A stretch of DNA of 64,000 bases from Novakomyces olei. Its lineage: Eukaryota > Ascomycota > Novakomycetes > Novakomycetales > Novakomycetaceae. The DNA lies in NCBI GenBank assembly GCA_016906335.1, contig JADEYG010000007.1, positions 1,504,001-1,568,000 of the forward strand. Direction: 5' to 3'. Both the position numbers and the translations under genes were made by a program. The notes under the pieces were generated by a model, which did not search any database, was not told the DNA's origin, and was given only the letters and a program-made list of their open reading frames with translations. Position 1 is the stretch's first letter. Each line of letters opens with the position of its first letter. Shown here piece after piece: positions 11,292-22,912 of the stretch.

Positions 11292-12125
11292 GACTGGGAT
11301 AGATAGTGTTTGATGCTCAGTGAAGTGTGAACCGGTAACCGACGTTTTATAAAGGCACCGTCTGGCAATGACGTCAGTCTCCACAAAAGCCGGGTGTATT
11401 ATTTCTCCAGATTCGTGTTTAATGGATAAGGCACAGCCTATATATATATATATATATTTGCGATTTAACACGGTTTCCAGTAGTATGAATCGAGGGTTTA
11501 TTTTAAATGATGATGTGGGGCGATCTTATAGCGTGATATTTATGTGTGGAGGCTGATCGGCGTGTTTTCCGAACCGAGAATCGGTCGAACCGGTTTCCGG
11601 CGACGGGTTTTAATTGGTTCCCGATGGCATAGTGTAATTTTATCCATACCCGCATATGATCCGTGTGCATTGGCGTGCGAGTTGCGTATCGAACAGTAAT
11701 TTATTACTATCCTGGTTATTTTATAATTATTGAGTTTAGCTTGAACAGTAATTATTACTACCCTCCCTATATTATAATCATCGAGTCTAGTAAGAGAAGA
11801 CAATTGCTGTTTGTATATATGGCTTGATGGGTATTGCAGAAGACACAAAGACGTGATCCAATGGACTCTTTTTTTTTTTGTCACAGCCTATTTTTGGGTT
11901 GTGCGCCATTAGTTTCCGGCACTCGGTCAGATCCACGTGAGACAAACGCTGCACAGTGCCAAAAATATTAAAAATAGTATATAATAAACGCTATTATTAT
12001 ATACAGGGTTTTCTGGACTGTTGCTGCGACAACAATTGTTTATACCACAAACAACAAAATCATCGAGTCTGCCAGTCTTCAAATTAACTTGCACCGTAAA
12101 AGGCATTGCCAAAGGCATTGCAGTC
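11292..12125. other. Divergent spacer TSPO/Polo kinase
   Basis: 834 bp without a recognisable gene. It holds a (TA)n run at about 11440-11457 and AT-rich stretches. Open frames here match nothing I recognise. Confidence 0.5.
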
Positions 12126-14917
12126 ATGAAACTGGACGGGTACAGACGTGGATTAGATCCGCGACCGCCGATACCAACTGCAGAAGCTCTAAATACGAAG
12201 GCGGCCGATAAGGAGAACGTCAATCCTGTTTTAAAGAGTGGAAAAGGACCTTCTGCCGCTATTGAAAACAATCTAGTAAAGAAGAAACGTCGCGGACCCG
12301 TGCTCTGTGATACGCCACCTAATAACTTGAGTGATCTCCGACACCGCAATGAATACTTCCGAGGCGATTGTATCGGAGAGGTACGCTATTCTTGAGTGCT
12401 ATGACTTTGATATTCATCTTTGTATACTGACAATTTTGGTTTAGGGCGGGTTTGCTCGATGTTTCCAAGTGACTGATCGCTATGGCCATAAGTTTGCCGC
12501 TAAGGTTATTGCCAAAAAGTCTTTAGATTCAGAAAAGACTAAAGCCAAGGTACGGTGTTTCAAAGTATTCGATTTGGGCTCTCGCATTTCTGTGCAATTT
12601 TTGATCAGTAACTAACACACATTTGTAAGCTGTTTGGTGAGATTAAAGTCCACCAGAGCATGAGACATAAGCATATTGTCAATTATATCGATTGCTTTGA
12701 AGATCAAGCAAACGTATATCTAGTATTGGAGCTATGTGAAAACAAGGTAAGCACAAGCCAACGGCAATTGCAAAAACTTGTTCCGACTAACCATCAAACA
12801 ATATAGTCGTTATCGGATCTCTTGCGTAGGCGGAAACGGTTAACGGAACCAGAAGTCCGACTCTACCTTCTCCAAATCCTTGGGGCTTTGAAGTATATGC
12901 ATTCAAAACGCGTTATCCATCGCGATTTAAAGCTCGGAAATCTCTTACTCGACGGCTCTATGAACATTAAAATCAGCGACTTTGGTCTGGCCGCTTTGCT
13001 TGCCAGCGAAACTGAGCGCAAGATGACTATCTGCGGTACTCCCAATTATATTGCGCCCGAGATATTGTATGGAAAAGAAGCTGGCCATTCATTTGAAGTA
13101 GACCTTTGGAGTACCGGAATTGTTATGTACGCCATGATATACGGGAAACCTCCTTTTCAGGACAAGGACGTCAAAGTCATATACAAGTAAGTACTATTAT
13201 TCACTTGCTCTTGAAACCACTCGCTAACCTTTGTGTGTTTTCTTGCCGTGAAAGAAAAATCAGGCATGGATTATTAACGTTCCCTGATTCTGTCCCTGTC
13301 TCTGACGAGGCCAAAGATCTAATCCAACAGCTTCTTCACCAAGATCCCCTGTCTCGACCGTCTATGGACGCTATTGCACAGCACGCCTTTTTCTACAGCG
13401 GCCCGGTCTTCAAACGGGTCCCCCTCACAGCTCTTACTGTCGCTCCTCCCTGTCCATTCTATACGGGTCCGCATATCCAGCGAAAAGAAATCGAACTCAT
13501 TTGCAACGAGGCTGGAATAGGACCGGGAAACAATAGGGGCTTTGCATCAGGATCCGCCTTGCAAGCCATCGTGCAGCCTTCAGTCCCCAAGGCAGACACA
13601 CGAGCTTCTTCTCTTTCATCGTCAGCGTCGATGTCTAGGCCACTTGTCCAAACTGCCGCCTTTAGAGTCGCTCAAACCGATCGCATCTTGCCCGAGGCAA
13701 TCAGCCCTCGAGATAAACCGGTGTCGGTAATGCAGACAAAAGCCAGGGGACCGCCAAAGACTTCCATTAGCAGCAAATTGAAGGCTTGCCATGACGAGCA
13801 AGTTGCAACCAGTGCTAACACTAGCACTAATATGAATACAGTAAATGTCAAGTACAGTAAATCCCCCGAGACAACTTGGCAGACTGCCAACGAAGTCGAC
13901 CCTTCAGCGCTTGGAAGCACGGCCACCTCGAAGCAGCCGCACTCTGCCAAGAATCTGACTGGAGGCCGTCCTGCTGATTACAATACGCGAACGAGTGGGA
14001 GTAAACCTGCAGTTATACCCACGGAGCCGGGGCCGAAAAGCCGCGGTCCTACTCTAGCACACGGCTCTTATCCGAGTGCGAGCAAGCGTGAAGCAGAAAC
14101 AGTTAATCAAACTAGAGAAAACGAGACAAAAAGTGGGCTAAAAAGCAAAGAGACCAGCGAAAGCGCAGGACAGGAACAGGACGATGGCCAGCATCGTCGT
14201 ATATCCACACGGTACCCGTACATTGTGAATAGTGCCACTCGCGACAGCATTAGAGATATTGTAAATAGAATAATGCGGGTTACAGCAAACGGCACACAGC
14301 CCCTCTACTCTACTACAAGAGTCGTGCAGCGGCCTTTCCTTAACAAATGGGTCGATTACTCTCACCGCTACGGACTGGGCTATGAATTAAACAATGGATC
14401 TGTCGGTGTTTATTTCAATGACGACACGACGCTTTTGCTCTTTGCTAATCAGACTGATATTGCTTACTTGACTCCGGCAACTGCCAATGGCACCGCACAA
14501 GGAATACTGCGTGCCACTGTGCTCGAGTACCCGAGCCATCTGAAGAAAAAAGTATACCTGCTAAACAGTTTTCGGTCGTTTATGCAAAGCCGATTGGATT
14601 CGACTGCTTGTGGAGGGAAAGGTGATAGTAAGGAGGTCACGTATGATCAGCAATTACCTCTACATTTATCTCATTTTATACGTGATCCACAAGTTACACT
14701 GTTTCGGTTTAGCGATGGCAGTGTGCAAGCAAACTTTACGGATCATCGTAAAGTCTCCATTTACGCGCCAACAGGGATGCAATTAATTACTGAAGAAAAA
14801 AGGTCGTTTTATTACAGCCGTGACTCACGTATTTCCCCGACCGATTTGAGCATTGACGGATTCGATATGCGTCTTGGGAAAGTATGTGAACTCGTTGAAA
14901 ACTGGTTGCGGCATTAG
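12126..14917 (+). CDS. PLK1: Polo-like mitotic kinase (Cdc5/Plo1 type)
   Basis: Polo kinases drive mitotic entry, spindle assembly, exit and cytokinesis. Exons: 12126-12380, 12445-12549, 12630-12746, 12807-13186 and 13255-14917 (839 residues). Kinase domain at about residues 77-340: GEGGFA loop, Lys105, HRD with Asp199, DFG at 217-219 and the activation-loop Thr233 in [15 protein letters not shown] long low-complexity linker (about 390-610) precedes two polo boxes. The phosphopeptide-binding Trp651 ([11 protein letters not shown]) and the His783/Lys785 pair (DHRK) are kept. N-terminal KEN at 29-31 is a likely APC/C degron. The linker makes it longer than Cdc5 (about 700 residues). The start is the first ATG of the coding exon. 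Confidence 0.96.
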
Positions 14918-15687
14918 TGGAGCCTTGCGGCATTATACCCAATTATTTTATAATGAATCTGGCATACATTCAGGCATTGTTTTGTTTTTTATCATTTTAT
15001 TTTAGCCATGGTCTAGTCAATTTAGTCTTGTCAATTATATTGGCGGTTCCCTTGAATAGTGGTGCATCAATCATATTATGTTGGCGATAGATAGGGTGAA
15101 AGCCTTCTTTCATATCAACTTTGAACGCCAGAGACGTGCTTTAAAACGGTCTTACAGAGACGAACAAGAATAATCAAATGGTTCATGAAGCATACCGTGA
15201 ATGGAATGTATGTCTGTCTATCCCAAAACTAATTTGCTTGTCAACAGCCCTACATTATACAAGCTTCTGCATTACTCGAGCTGAGAATGAATAACTCAAC
15301 CCCCACGCAGAGCACAGCACATTAAGAAGACACACAAAAGACAAGACAAGATGCGACAATATTAATATTAGCTTTAAAAATTTTAAGAGTCTGCAAAACT
15401 GTTTTCCTCTTGGCACTTGAAGCGTGACAGAGAGTGTATGATAAAACACAAATTATTTGGTACAAAAACATAATAGATAATTAGCACAAACAACTTATTA
15501 AATCCAAAAAATAAAAATGGAAGATGCGACTCGAGGAGACAATGAGCTTGCCCTTCTAGTCTCGTGCAAATCTTGTTCATTCCCTCTTCAATTCTATCGA
15601 TGCACCATATTTTTAAACATGTCTTTTTAAGAGATATGAAAACGGCAGGCAGCAATAAAACAATAAAGGCAAAAACGATCCTGCGTT
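14918..15687. other. Tail-to-tail spacer Polo kinase/HMG-CoA synthase
   Basis: 770 bp, long for a convergent spacer in this window. Short open frames exist but show no family signature. I see nothing further that I can support. Confidence 0.4.
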
Positions 15688-17151
15688 TTACTTTTTCACT
15701 TCATAAGAGCGCCTAAACATATCGTCAATCTTGGTAAGATAAAACGTTCCAGCGGCAATACGTTCAACGTCGCCCTGTGGAGTGTAGTTCTTGGCCAAAT
15801 GGGCATTATGGCGTAACTCTACAGCCTTTTCATATTCCTCCGGAGAAAGAACAAGACGGCTGTCCAATCGAGCCTTGAGGTCGGCACAACGTGCCAATTT
15901 GGTCACGTCGCCTTTGACATGAATGGCAAAGACACTAGCAGCCAATCCAGACCCGTAGGAAAAAACGCCGATACGCTTTCCCTGCAAGTCTCCAGCACTG
16001 ATCTGGCTCAGCAGGCTCAGCAGGCAAGTATAAACGCAAGCAGAGTAAGAGTTCCCAATATTTTCCGGGGCCAGAATAGTAGGCGAAACGCGTGCCTTGT
16101 ATTTCTCCTTGGACAGCGTAATGAGAGCCTTTTCAATGTTTTTGTCCGACAAAGTTGTTTCATAGTTCATGCTGCCAAACTGCTTTTTAAACTCGGCAAA
16201 CTGTGGAGCGGAAGGATCAGCCAAGAAATCTGAGTAGGCAAGACGGCCATAGGCCTTGGCTGTCTGCTTACAGGTTGGAGCATGGAAACAGAAATAGTCA
16301 AACCGGTCGAGGCCAGATGCATCGGACGCGGAGAGAGTATTACCATTATTCAGCCTGGCCTTTGACTTTTTGTTATAAGCTTGGTAGGCCTTGTCAAGGG
16401 CGCGCAGGTAGCACGATACAGAGTAATGCCCGTCCACGACGGGGTACTCGCTAGTGAAATCTGGTTTGTAGAAATCGTACGCGTGCTGCATAAAAGTACC
16501 GTGCACAGGTTCCACTACCAATGGAGCATCCGGACCAATCAGCATCGCTACAATTCCAGCTCCGCCAGTGGGACGAGCGTTACCCTTGGCGTAAAGCGCA
16601 ATGTCTCCACTGACGACAATAGCATCGCGTCCGTCCCACGACGAAGATTCGACCCAATTGATCGCGTTAAATAGAGCACTTGTGCCTCCATAACACGCGT
16701 TTATGGTATCGACACCCTCAATATCTGTATTGTCTCCAAAGAGCTGCATAAGAACCGTCTTGACAGATTTGGATTTGTCGATAATTGTCTCGGTACCGAC
16801 CTCGAGGCGGCCGATACTGCGCGTATCAATGTCATTATTCTTCAATAATCGCGAGAGAACAGTAAGCGCCATAGAGTATATATCCTCGCGGTCGTCACAG
16901 TAGCCCATCTTGTTAAGGCCGAGGCCGATAGTGTACTTTCCAGCCGCGATACCATCAAACTTTTCCAGTTCGGACTGCTCAACGCACTATAATTGTCAGT
17001 TCCTTTCTCTTTTCCTTGGGTGTTTGGTCTTGGTTTCATAATTTGGTTTTCATATTTGTTTTCGTAAACGTGACGGATTGTTTAGTCTGCCTACCTGGTT
17101 CGGGAAGTAGATATCGATGGCTTTGATGCCGATATTTTGTGGGCGAGTCAT
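15688..17151 (-). CDS. ERG13: Hydroxymethylglutaryl-CoA synthase
   Basis: Condenses acetoacetyl-CoA with acetyl-CoA to HMG-CoA in the cytosolic mevalonate/ergosterol pathway. Two exons on the minus strand: 17151-17095 and 16986-15688 (451 residues, usual length). N-terminal IGIKAIDIYFPNQ joins CVEQSELEKFDG in phase 0. The catalytic cysteine sits in INACYGGTSALFNA at about residue 117. GDIALYAKGNARPTGGAGIVAMLIGP, split here as GDIALYAKGNARPTGGAG and VAMLIGP, is the typical core. The later HAPTCKQTAKAYGR holds the catalytic His, and SYGSGLAASVF forms part of the CoA pocket. There is no targeting peptide, in line with the cytosolic enzyme. Confidence 0.96.
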
Positions 17152-17985
17152 TTCAGAAGAATTGTACGTATAAAGCTGTGATGGCTTTGGTCGGACTCTT
17201 GCAAACCTGGTTTATAAAGCGTCCTCGCCTATTATTTATTCCCAAATATACGATCTAGATGTGGGCCTAGTTACCACTTCACTAGTACACTGGTAATAAA
17301 TACACTGGTAATACTTTGGCGCTATATTAATTTATTGGCGACACGAGTCGGGCATACAAATAATAGTACATTGATTAAACTTTTAAGAATTAAATGTCTA
17401 CATTCGGGTCGTATGTGTCTATTTGAGGTACAGAAAAGCAAAAGTTTCGGTAGTGCTATAAAAGTATGTGTAGTACGCGACTTTTTACACCAAACGCAGT
17501 CGGCTATGGTGCAACTTAGAGTCTTGCCGAGCATGAAGGCGATAATTATGAATGGCGCAGGCACTGAATTGCCGCCATACAGATGCGCGTACCTTACCGG
17601 ACTGCGTAACGTGTCTCCACTCTGCATGCTAGTTCAAATAATTAATATTAGTATTATAAAATCACGTTGAAACTTTATGTTGTAAGACAAGAGTGTCAAA
17701 ATTAAAGTATAGCATAAATTATTTGAATGTCATATACGTCGTCTGTTTATGCCTGTTTATATTCATAAGTAATAATGTAATTTATTAAAGCCGAATACAA
17801 AACTTTTCTAGATTCGATTACTTGGAATTACGAGGGCTCCGTAGAATTCGAAAAGATACGGGTGCCCGTGACTTTATATATATATCAGTATATTTATGTA
17901 TATATGTCTATTATACATTATAAATAAATATAAAACTAGTTCTCGCAACTTCATCGAGTTCGAACAACCAAATCTGCCCTTCGTA
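17152..17985. other. Divergent spacer HMG-CoA synthase/U2AF35
   Basis: 834 bp. Open frames of about 100 codons exist on both strands at 17322-17670, but the longer one lacks an ATG start and neither resembles a known family. Treated as non-coding. Confidence 0.4.
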
Positions 17986-18639
17986 ATGGCCTCGCATTTG
18001 GCATCGATTTATGGCACAGAGCACGATAAAGTAAACTGCTCTTTCTACAACAAAATTGGCGCCTGCCGGCACGGAGATAAATGCAGCCGAAAGCACGTGC
18101 ATCCCTCTTATTCACAAACGATACTTTGTCCAAACTTGTACAGAAACCCTACTCAGCAGCCTGAAAATGCTGGCAAACGGTTCTCCGCAGAGACAGTACA
18201 GAAGGATTTCGATCAATTTTACACAGACATATATTGCGAATTGGCGAAATACGGCGAACTAGAAGAGCTCGTTGTATGCGACAATATTGGCGATCATTTG
18301 ATTGGAAACGTCTATGCTCGATACGCTCTCGAGGAAGAGGCTCAGAGGGCCGTTGACGCTTTAAATGCGCGGTGGTTTGCAAGTCGTCCGGTCTATGCTG
18401 AGCTTTCGCCGGTCACAGATTTTCATGAGGCTTGTTGCCGGCAGAACGAGACTGGCGACTGCCGTCGCGGCGGAGTCTGTAACTTTATGCATACGAAAAA
18501 GCCCACACCCTCACTTGAAAACGATTTAGAGTTATCACAGCGGAAGAGTATTTTTGTTCGCACTGGAAAAGTGTCATCCGCACGTTCGTCTTCGCCCTCA
18601 CCGCCTCCAAGGGGGCGTATGGCTTATCGGTACGGTTAG
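17986..18639 (+). CDS. U2AF1: Splicing factor U2AF small subunit (U2AF35)
   Basis: U2AF35 recognises the 3' splice-site AG as partner of U2AF65. It is a single exon of 217 residues. Order: MASHLASIYGTEHDKVNC, first CCCH zinc finger (about residues 18-40), a UHM-type RRM (about 65-145; FDQFYTDIYCELAKYGELEE and VDALNARWFASRPVYAE) and a second CCCH finger (about 150-170, CCRQNETGDCRRGGVCNFMH). A short Ser/Pro/Arg tail replaces the long RS domain of animals. Its presence, unlike in S. cerevisiae, fits the AG-proximal, short-branch-distance introns seen across the window. The start is the ATG that begins the conserved N-terminus. Confidence 0.96.
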   Translation: MASHLASIYGTEHDKVNCSFYNKIGACRHGDKCSRKHVHPSYSQTILCPNLYRNPTQQPENAGKRFSAETVQKDFDQFYTDIYCELAKYGELEELVVCDNIGDHLIGNVYARYALEEEAQRAVDALNARWFASRPVYAELSPVTDFHEACCRQNETGDCRRGGVCNFMHTKKPTPSLENDLELSQRKSIFVRTGKVSSARSSSPSPPPRGRMAYRYG

Positions 18640-19059
18640 AGCAATGACGATTGTATTTGATTTGATATTTATGGGATACCTGAATGACTCATTTTATTGC
18701 TCGAAATTGTGGCGTTAGGATTGGTGGAGTGCGAAGATAGAGCAGTTTTCTTTGGCATAAAATAGCCATACTGTCGTTTATTTAGCGTAATATCATTGTG
18801 TCCATGCATCATGCTCATTGTGCAATAGGAGAGACATAGAGTAAAGGCCTGTTGGAATCGGAAATGATAAAGAAATTAAAGAAAACAAGATAAAAGTGAT
18901 AACAGTGGATAATGCAAAACCTGAAGCAAAACACGAATCAAGCCTACCATCTAATCCTACAATTACATATCTGCTCCGGATAATCCAGTGTAAAATCTAC
19001 TGATCCCAATTTGAAACTAAAGTAGAATCTAGAGAAAAAAAATCAAGTATTAATGACAT
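18640..19059. other. Tail-to-tail spacer U2AF35/eIF3i
   Basis: 420 bp, A/T-rich. I see no gene, repeat or hairpin worth reporting. Confidence 0.4.
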
Positions 19060-20040
19060 CTACAGACGCTGCTCAAAGTCAAAATAGTTTTTGTCAAAGT
19101 ACTGCACTCGGATAAGACCATCCTCGCCACCCGAAGCGTACCCACTACCGTCCGGGTGAACAGAAATAGTATTTAGAGGCCCGAAATGGCCACGGACGCG
19201 TCCCAGTTCCTCTTCAAAGATAATATGATAAATTCTGGCCTCAAACCGTCCCTGGCGAGCAGCGGTTGTTGTAACATCACGGGCTTCCTGACCACCACCA
19301 AGGATCACAAAATCCTTGTGTGGTGTGAACGCAGCACTATTGAGCGGAGTATCAGTCTGGAAAGTTTTGATGCATTGCAAAGTCTCCACGTCCAAAATCC
19401 GTGCAGTTTTATCCTTGGATGAAGTAATGAAATAAGTCCGGTCTGAAGAAAATTGGATATCCGTAACCGCGGCCTCGTGCACCCGCTCTCGCTTATTAAT
19501 TTCCCCAGTTTTTGCGTCGTACTGGGAAACACTGCCGTCTTCGTGTCCCGTGATAATGTACTTGTTTATAATACTCCATCCGGCAACCGTCGCCTTTGAG
19601 CCCGAAGTCGGGATAACCAGAGCGGGCTCTGATGCTTGCTCGGCCTCGGTGGAGTTTACAATAGGGAAAACGGTTACCGTACCCACGTGGCCCATACGTT
19701 CCTCCGTTACGGCAAGAACAGCTGTGTCGTCCTCATTGAACTCGACGCGCTTGACTGCGGTAGAAAACTCCCAGACCATTAAGCATTCGCCTGTTTGGAC
19801 GTTCCAGAGCCTCATAGAATTGTCAGCGGCCCCAGAAGCCAACAGCTGTGAATCTGCAGTCACGTCTATCGTCCACAGGGCTCCGTTGTGACCTTCAAAC
19901 GTACCCAGCCGTTCGCCATTGTGTGAGAACCATGCATTAATAACGTGGTCCTTGGACACAGAGAACAGCAAGTCTCCGTCCACGTTAAATTTTATCTGCG
20001 TTAGCGACCGCGTATGGCCCTGCAGGACAATCGGCCTCAT
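19060..20040 (-). CDS. EIF3I: Translation initiation factor eIF3 subunit i
   Basis: eIF3i (yeast Tif34) is a seven-bladed WD40 subunit that pairs with eIF3b and eIF3g. It is a single exon of 326 residues, matching the family length. It starts [19 protein letters not shown], the standard N-terminus. WD motifs are regular: [50 protein letters not shown]. The family C-terminal signature [20 protein letters not shown] is also present. The frame is open upstream of the ATG but with no further Met. Together with eIF3d at 5.1-6.9 kb this is the second eIF3 subunit in the window, though the two are 12 kb apart. Confidence 0.97.
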   Translation of the reverse strand: MRPIVLQGHTRSLTQIKFNVDGDLLFSVSKDHVINAWFSHNGERLGTFEGHNGALWTIDVTADSQLLASGAADNSMRLWNVQTGECLMVWEFSTAVKRVEFNEDDTAVLAVTEERMGHVGTVTVFPIVNSTEAEQASEPALVIPTSGSKATVAGWSIINKYIITGHEDGSVSQYDAKTGEINKRERVHEAAVTDIQFSSDRTYFITSSKDKTARILDVETLQCIKTFQTDTPLNSAAFTPHKDFVILGGGQEARDVTTTAARQGRFEARIYHIIFEEELGRVRGHFGPLNTISVHPDGSGYASGGEDGLIRVQYFDKNYFDFEQRL

Positions 20041-20807
20041 AGTGTGGTGTTGAAATCTTTTTTCCCTGCCAAATTTTGGTGTATTATACAGATCAAAGAC
20101 ACAATATTGTACTGGTATTCTATGGGGAATAGAGACGTTCTTGCGTACTATAATTTGTATATTTTGAGTATAATTTGAGTATAATTTGAGTTTAATATGC
20201 CCAATGGTTTGCCCTTCCAAGTGTACTTGTAGACTCGTATATTCGTTCAAGTAACCCAACTATTGTATGGCGTTGAAGTGTATTATTTTATGCTCTACTT
20301 TATGTAAATGTAACCAGTAGCAGACAAGTAAGCTTGAACGCTCTACAAAATTGAAATCTGGTATGCTACCGCGTAAAATTGCTATAATTCAAACCGCTCG
20401 TTTCCCATTACTTGGTAACTTACATATGAAATATTGATCCGGGTTTTCTTTCCCTCGAATCACATGCGACTAGATTAGGTAATGTAGGCGACCTCAAATT
20501 GCTGTTTGTAAACCGCGACATGGTACATTGTCCGACATGAACCTGCAAGAATGCTGCGTTTCTTTGACACGGGGGCTTCAAATTACAATGAAACCCTTCA
20601 GTATCTAATTGAAAAAAAAATGAATTCAATTTGGGCCTGATTTAGTGCCAGAATTGGCCAAGATTTTTGAAACACTAATGCCAGCCTCCTCAGTGCCGAA
20701 TCGTTTATTATTAAAAGCGACGAGGGGAGCATTGGGAAAAATGGAAAAAAGTGTACCGCGAAGCGCAGCTCAAAGCCTTCTGGCAAAGTTCGTTCTTTAC
20801 CATTGTA
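20041..20807. other. Divergent spacer eIF3i/DUF1996
   Basis: 767 bp with scattered short open frames on both strands. No recognised gene, and no telobox or long repeat. Confidence 0.4.
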
Positions 20808-22580
20808 ATGAAACGGCACGTTCTTTTGTTGCTTTGGCTGCTGCCGGCGGCAGCTAATGCTTTTTTTCGCGTCTACTGCCAAAAACCTCTGGTGCTCGAA
20901 CGAATTGACCCTATTGTCTCGCCCGACTTGATTTCAAGTCATGTTCATACGGTTGTGGGTGCTCAGAATGTGAATTTTAGCAGCACTTATGACGAGCTAC
21001 TAGAGTCACAGTGTTCGACGTGTCAGCTTAAAGAAGACAAGAGTGTCTATTGGGCTCCCAGTTTATACTACTACAATCGGTCGTCCGAAGATTTCATAAA
21101 TGTGCCGTCTGTTGGTGGTGCTACAATTTATTACATTCAGCGGACGGAATCGTATCTGCCCTCAACGGAGGTTATTCACCCTTTTCCCCCAGGATTTCGT
21201 ATGCTAGCGGGTAACATGATGAAGAGGTCTTATGCCGGCAACATGGAAGCCCAAGCAGTAGCTTTTACTTGCCTCAATTATTCTGGGCAAGCACAGCATT
21301 TTCAAAGCATGCCAAATATCAATTGCCCAAACGGTCTGAGGGCAGAAGTACGATTCCCAAATTGCTGGGACGGTGTAAACTTGGACTCGGCCGATCACAA
21401 GTCCCATGTTACGTATCCTTCTCAGCAGGATAATTTTGGAGTCTGTCCTCAGTCCCATCCTTATCGAATAATGACTCTACTGTACGAGTTTATTTTCGAT
21501 ACGAACCAGTTCAAGGACGAATGGTACGGGGGCACACACCCTTTTGTTTTTTCCATGGGTGACCCGACTGGTTACGGGTTTCATGGAGACTTTTTGAATG
21601 GATGGGAGCAGGAGACGCTTCAACGGGCTATAACTAACTGCACACAAGACTCGGGGTTAGTTCATTTCGTTCATATATATCGGCTTTTGTTTTCTCATTT
21701 ACCTCTTCTTCATTCTTTATGCCTCAATTATAAATATGCCTTATTCAAATTTATAATTAAAGTTCTATTTCAATCTGGTTTTGTCTTGTGTCTTTAAACC
21801 AATACTAACCCCAACAGAGACTTGAAAGATTGCCCCGGAACTCTGGAATTGGGCACAGATATTTTGGATTTGTGGACACCTCCCGTGTCAACATGCTCAA
21901 GACAATCTGCGCTGGACGAGGTGGTCACCGGAAACGTTGGCAAAAAACTGCCTGGTAATAATCCTGTTCAAAGCGGACCAGAAGACGCGACAATAGGATC
22001 TTTTAATTCCATTTTACCTTGGAACAGGCCGAGAACGGTTTCAGTCGCGACTCCATCTACTACTTTACAGGCCTCTTCGACTGTTGCCCAAGATGGAGTT
22101 TCCACTTCTTCTCCCTCTTCTCCCTCTTCTCCCTCTTCTCCCTCTTCTCCCTCTTCTCCCTCTTCTCCCTCTTCTCCCTCTTCTCCCTCTTCTCCCTCTT
22201 CTCCCTCTTCTCCCTCTTCTCCCTCTTCTCCCTCTTCTCCCTCTTCTCCCTCTTCTCCCTCTTCTCCCTCTTCCTCTTCTCCCTCTTCTCCCTCTTCCTC
22301 TTCTCCCTCTTCCTCTTCTCCCTCTTCTCCCTCTTCTCCCTCTTCTCCCTCTTCTTCTTCGTCCTACACCCCACCAAGAACGGAACCAGCCAGTGTCACT
22401 TCCAATACTATCGCACAATCGTCAACGGCTTCACCCACTACATCTTTAACTTCAGCTAGTGCGGCAATTACTACCTCAAGCTCACAAACTACTCTAAATT
22501 TAACGAATCTTGATTACACGTTATTTCCGCCAATTTTTTACACGACATCCTCCGGAGTTTTTAATACGGTTCTGCCATGA
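20808..22580 (+). CDS. Secreted DUF1996-family protein with long Ser/Pro repeat tail
   Basis: DUF1996 proteins are secreted or wall-associated fungal proteins of unknown function. Exons: 20808-21655 and 21818-22580 (536 residues), joined through a TACTAAC branch site. A signal peptide (MKRHVLLLLWLLPAAANAF) is followed by the DUF1996 core: DLISSHVHTVVGAQN, YWAPSLYYY, FPNCWDGVNLDSADHKSH, YPSQQDNFGVCP and FHGDFLNGWEQE, split here as FHGDFLNGW and EQETLQRAI. After residue about 390 the chain is Ser/Thr/Pro-rich, with a run of about 28 Ser-Pro-Ser-type units encoded by a 9-nt repeat. The tail looks mucin-like and probably O-glycosylated. No GPI signal is evident at the C-terminus (FNTVLP). Function unknown. 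Confidence 0.88.
22106..22362 (+). repeat. 9-nt minisatellite TCTTCTCCC in DUF1996 gene
   Basis: About 28 tandem copies of a TCTTCTCCC unit, some with one extra TCC/TCT triplet. All indels seen are multiples of three, so the frame survives. The repeat is open in several frames on both strands, which produces false open reading frames here. Confidence 0.95.
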
Positions 22581-22912
22581 TCAATTTTAATGATGATTCG
22601 CGTTTTAGTTCAGATTGTATTTGTCGTCATACAACGTTTTACGTCGCCCCGGTATGGCAACTTGTACTAGTCTATCCTTAGGGCCAGGGCCGACTTGGGT
22701 TATGGCAAAAGGCCAAATTTTATGGTGATGTGGAAAAACAAAAATAGATAGATATTAATTAATCAATTGAATATAATAAATAGTGAAGCACAGCAAGATC
22801 CAAAGACATACCCAGTCCAGCAATCTTTTGTGATCATTCATTTTCAACGTGCATCGCATATTTTATTACACATATCTACATGTAATCGCTTGTAAATTTT
22901 CTAATTTCAACT
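22581..22912. other. Tail-to-tail spacer DUF1996/PRO1
   Basis: 332 bp; I see no gene or notable structure. Confidence 0.4.

Noticed and set aside
17322-17670. Overlapping open frames of about 100 codons on both strands between HMG-CoA synthase and U2AF35
   Set aside because: The plus-strand one lacks an ATG start; neither shows a family signature or splice-linked partner exon.
22019-22459. Alternative frames (Phe/Ser/Leu, Leu/Pro, Arg/Gly, Lys/Arg/Glu-rich) over the DUF1996 repeat
   Set aside because: The 9-nt unit is open in most frames; only the spliced frame carries the signal peptide and DUF1996 motifs.
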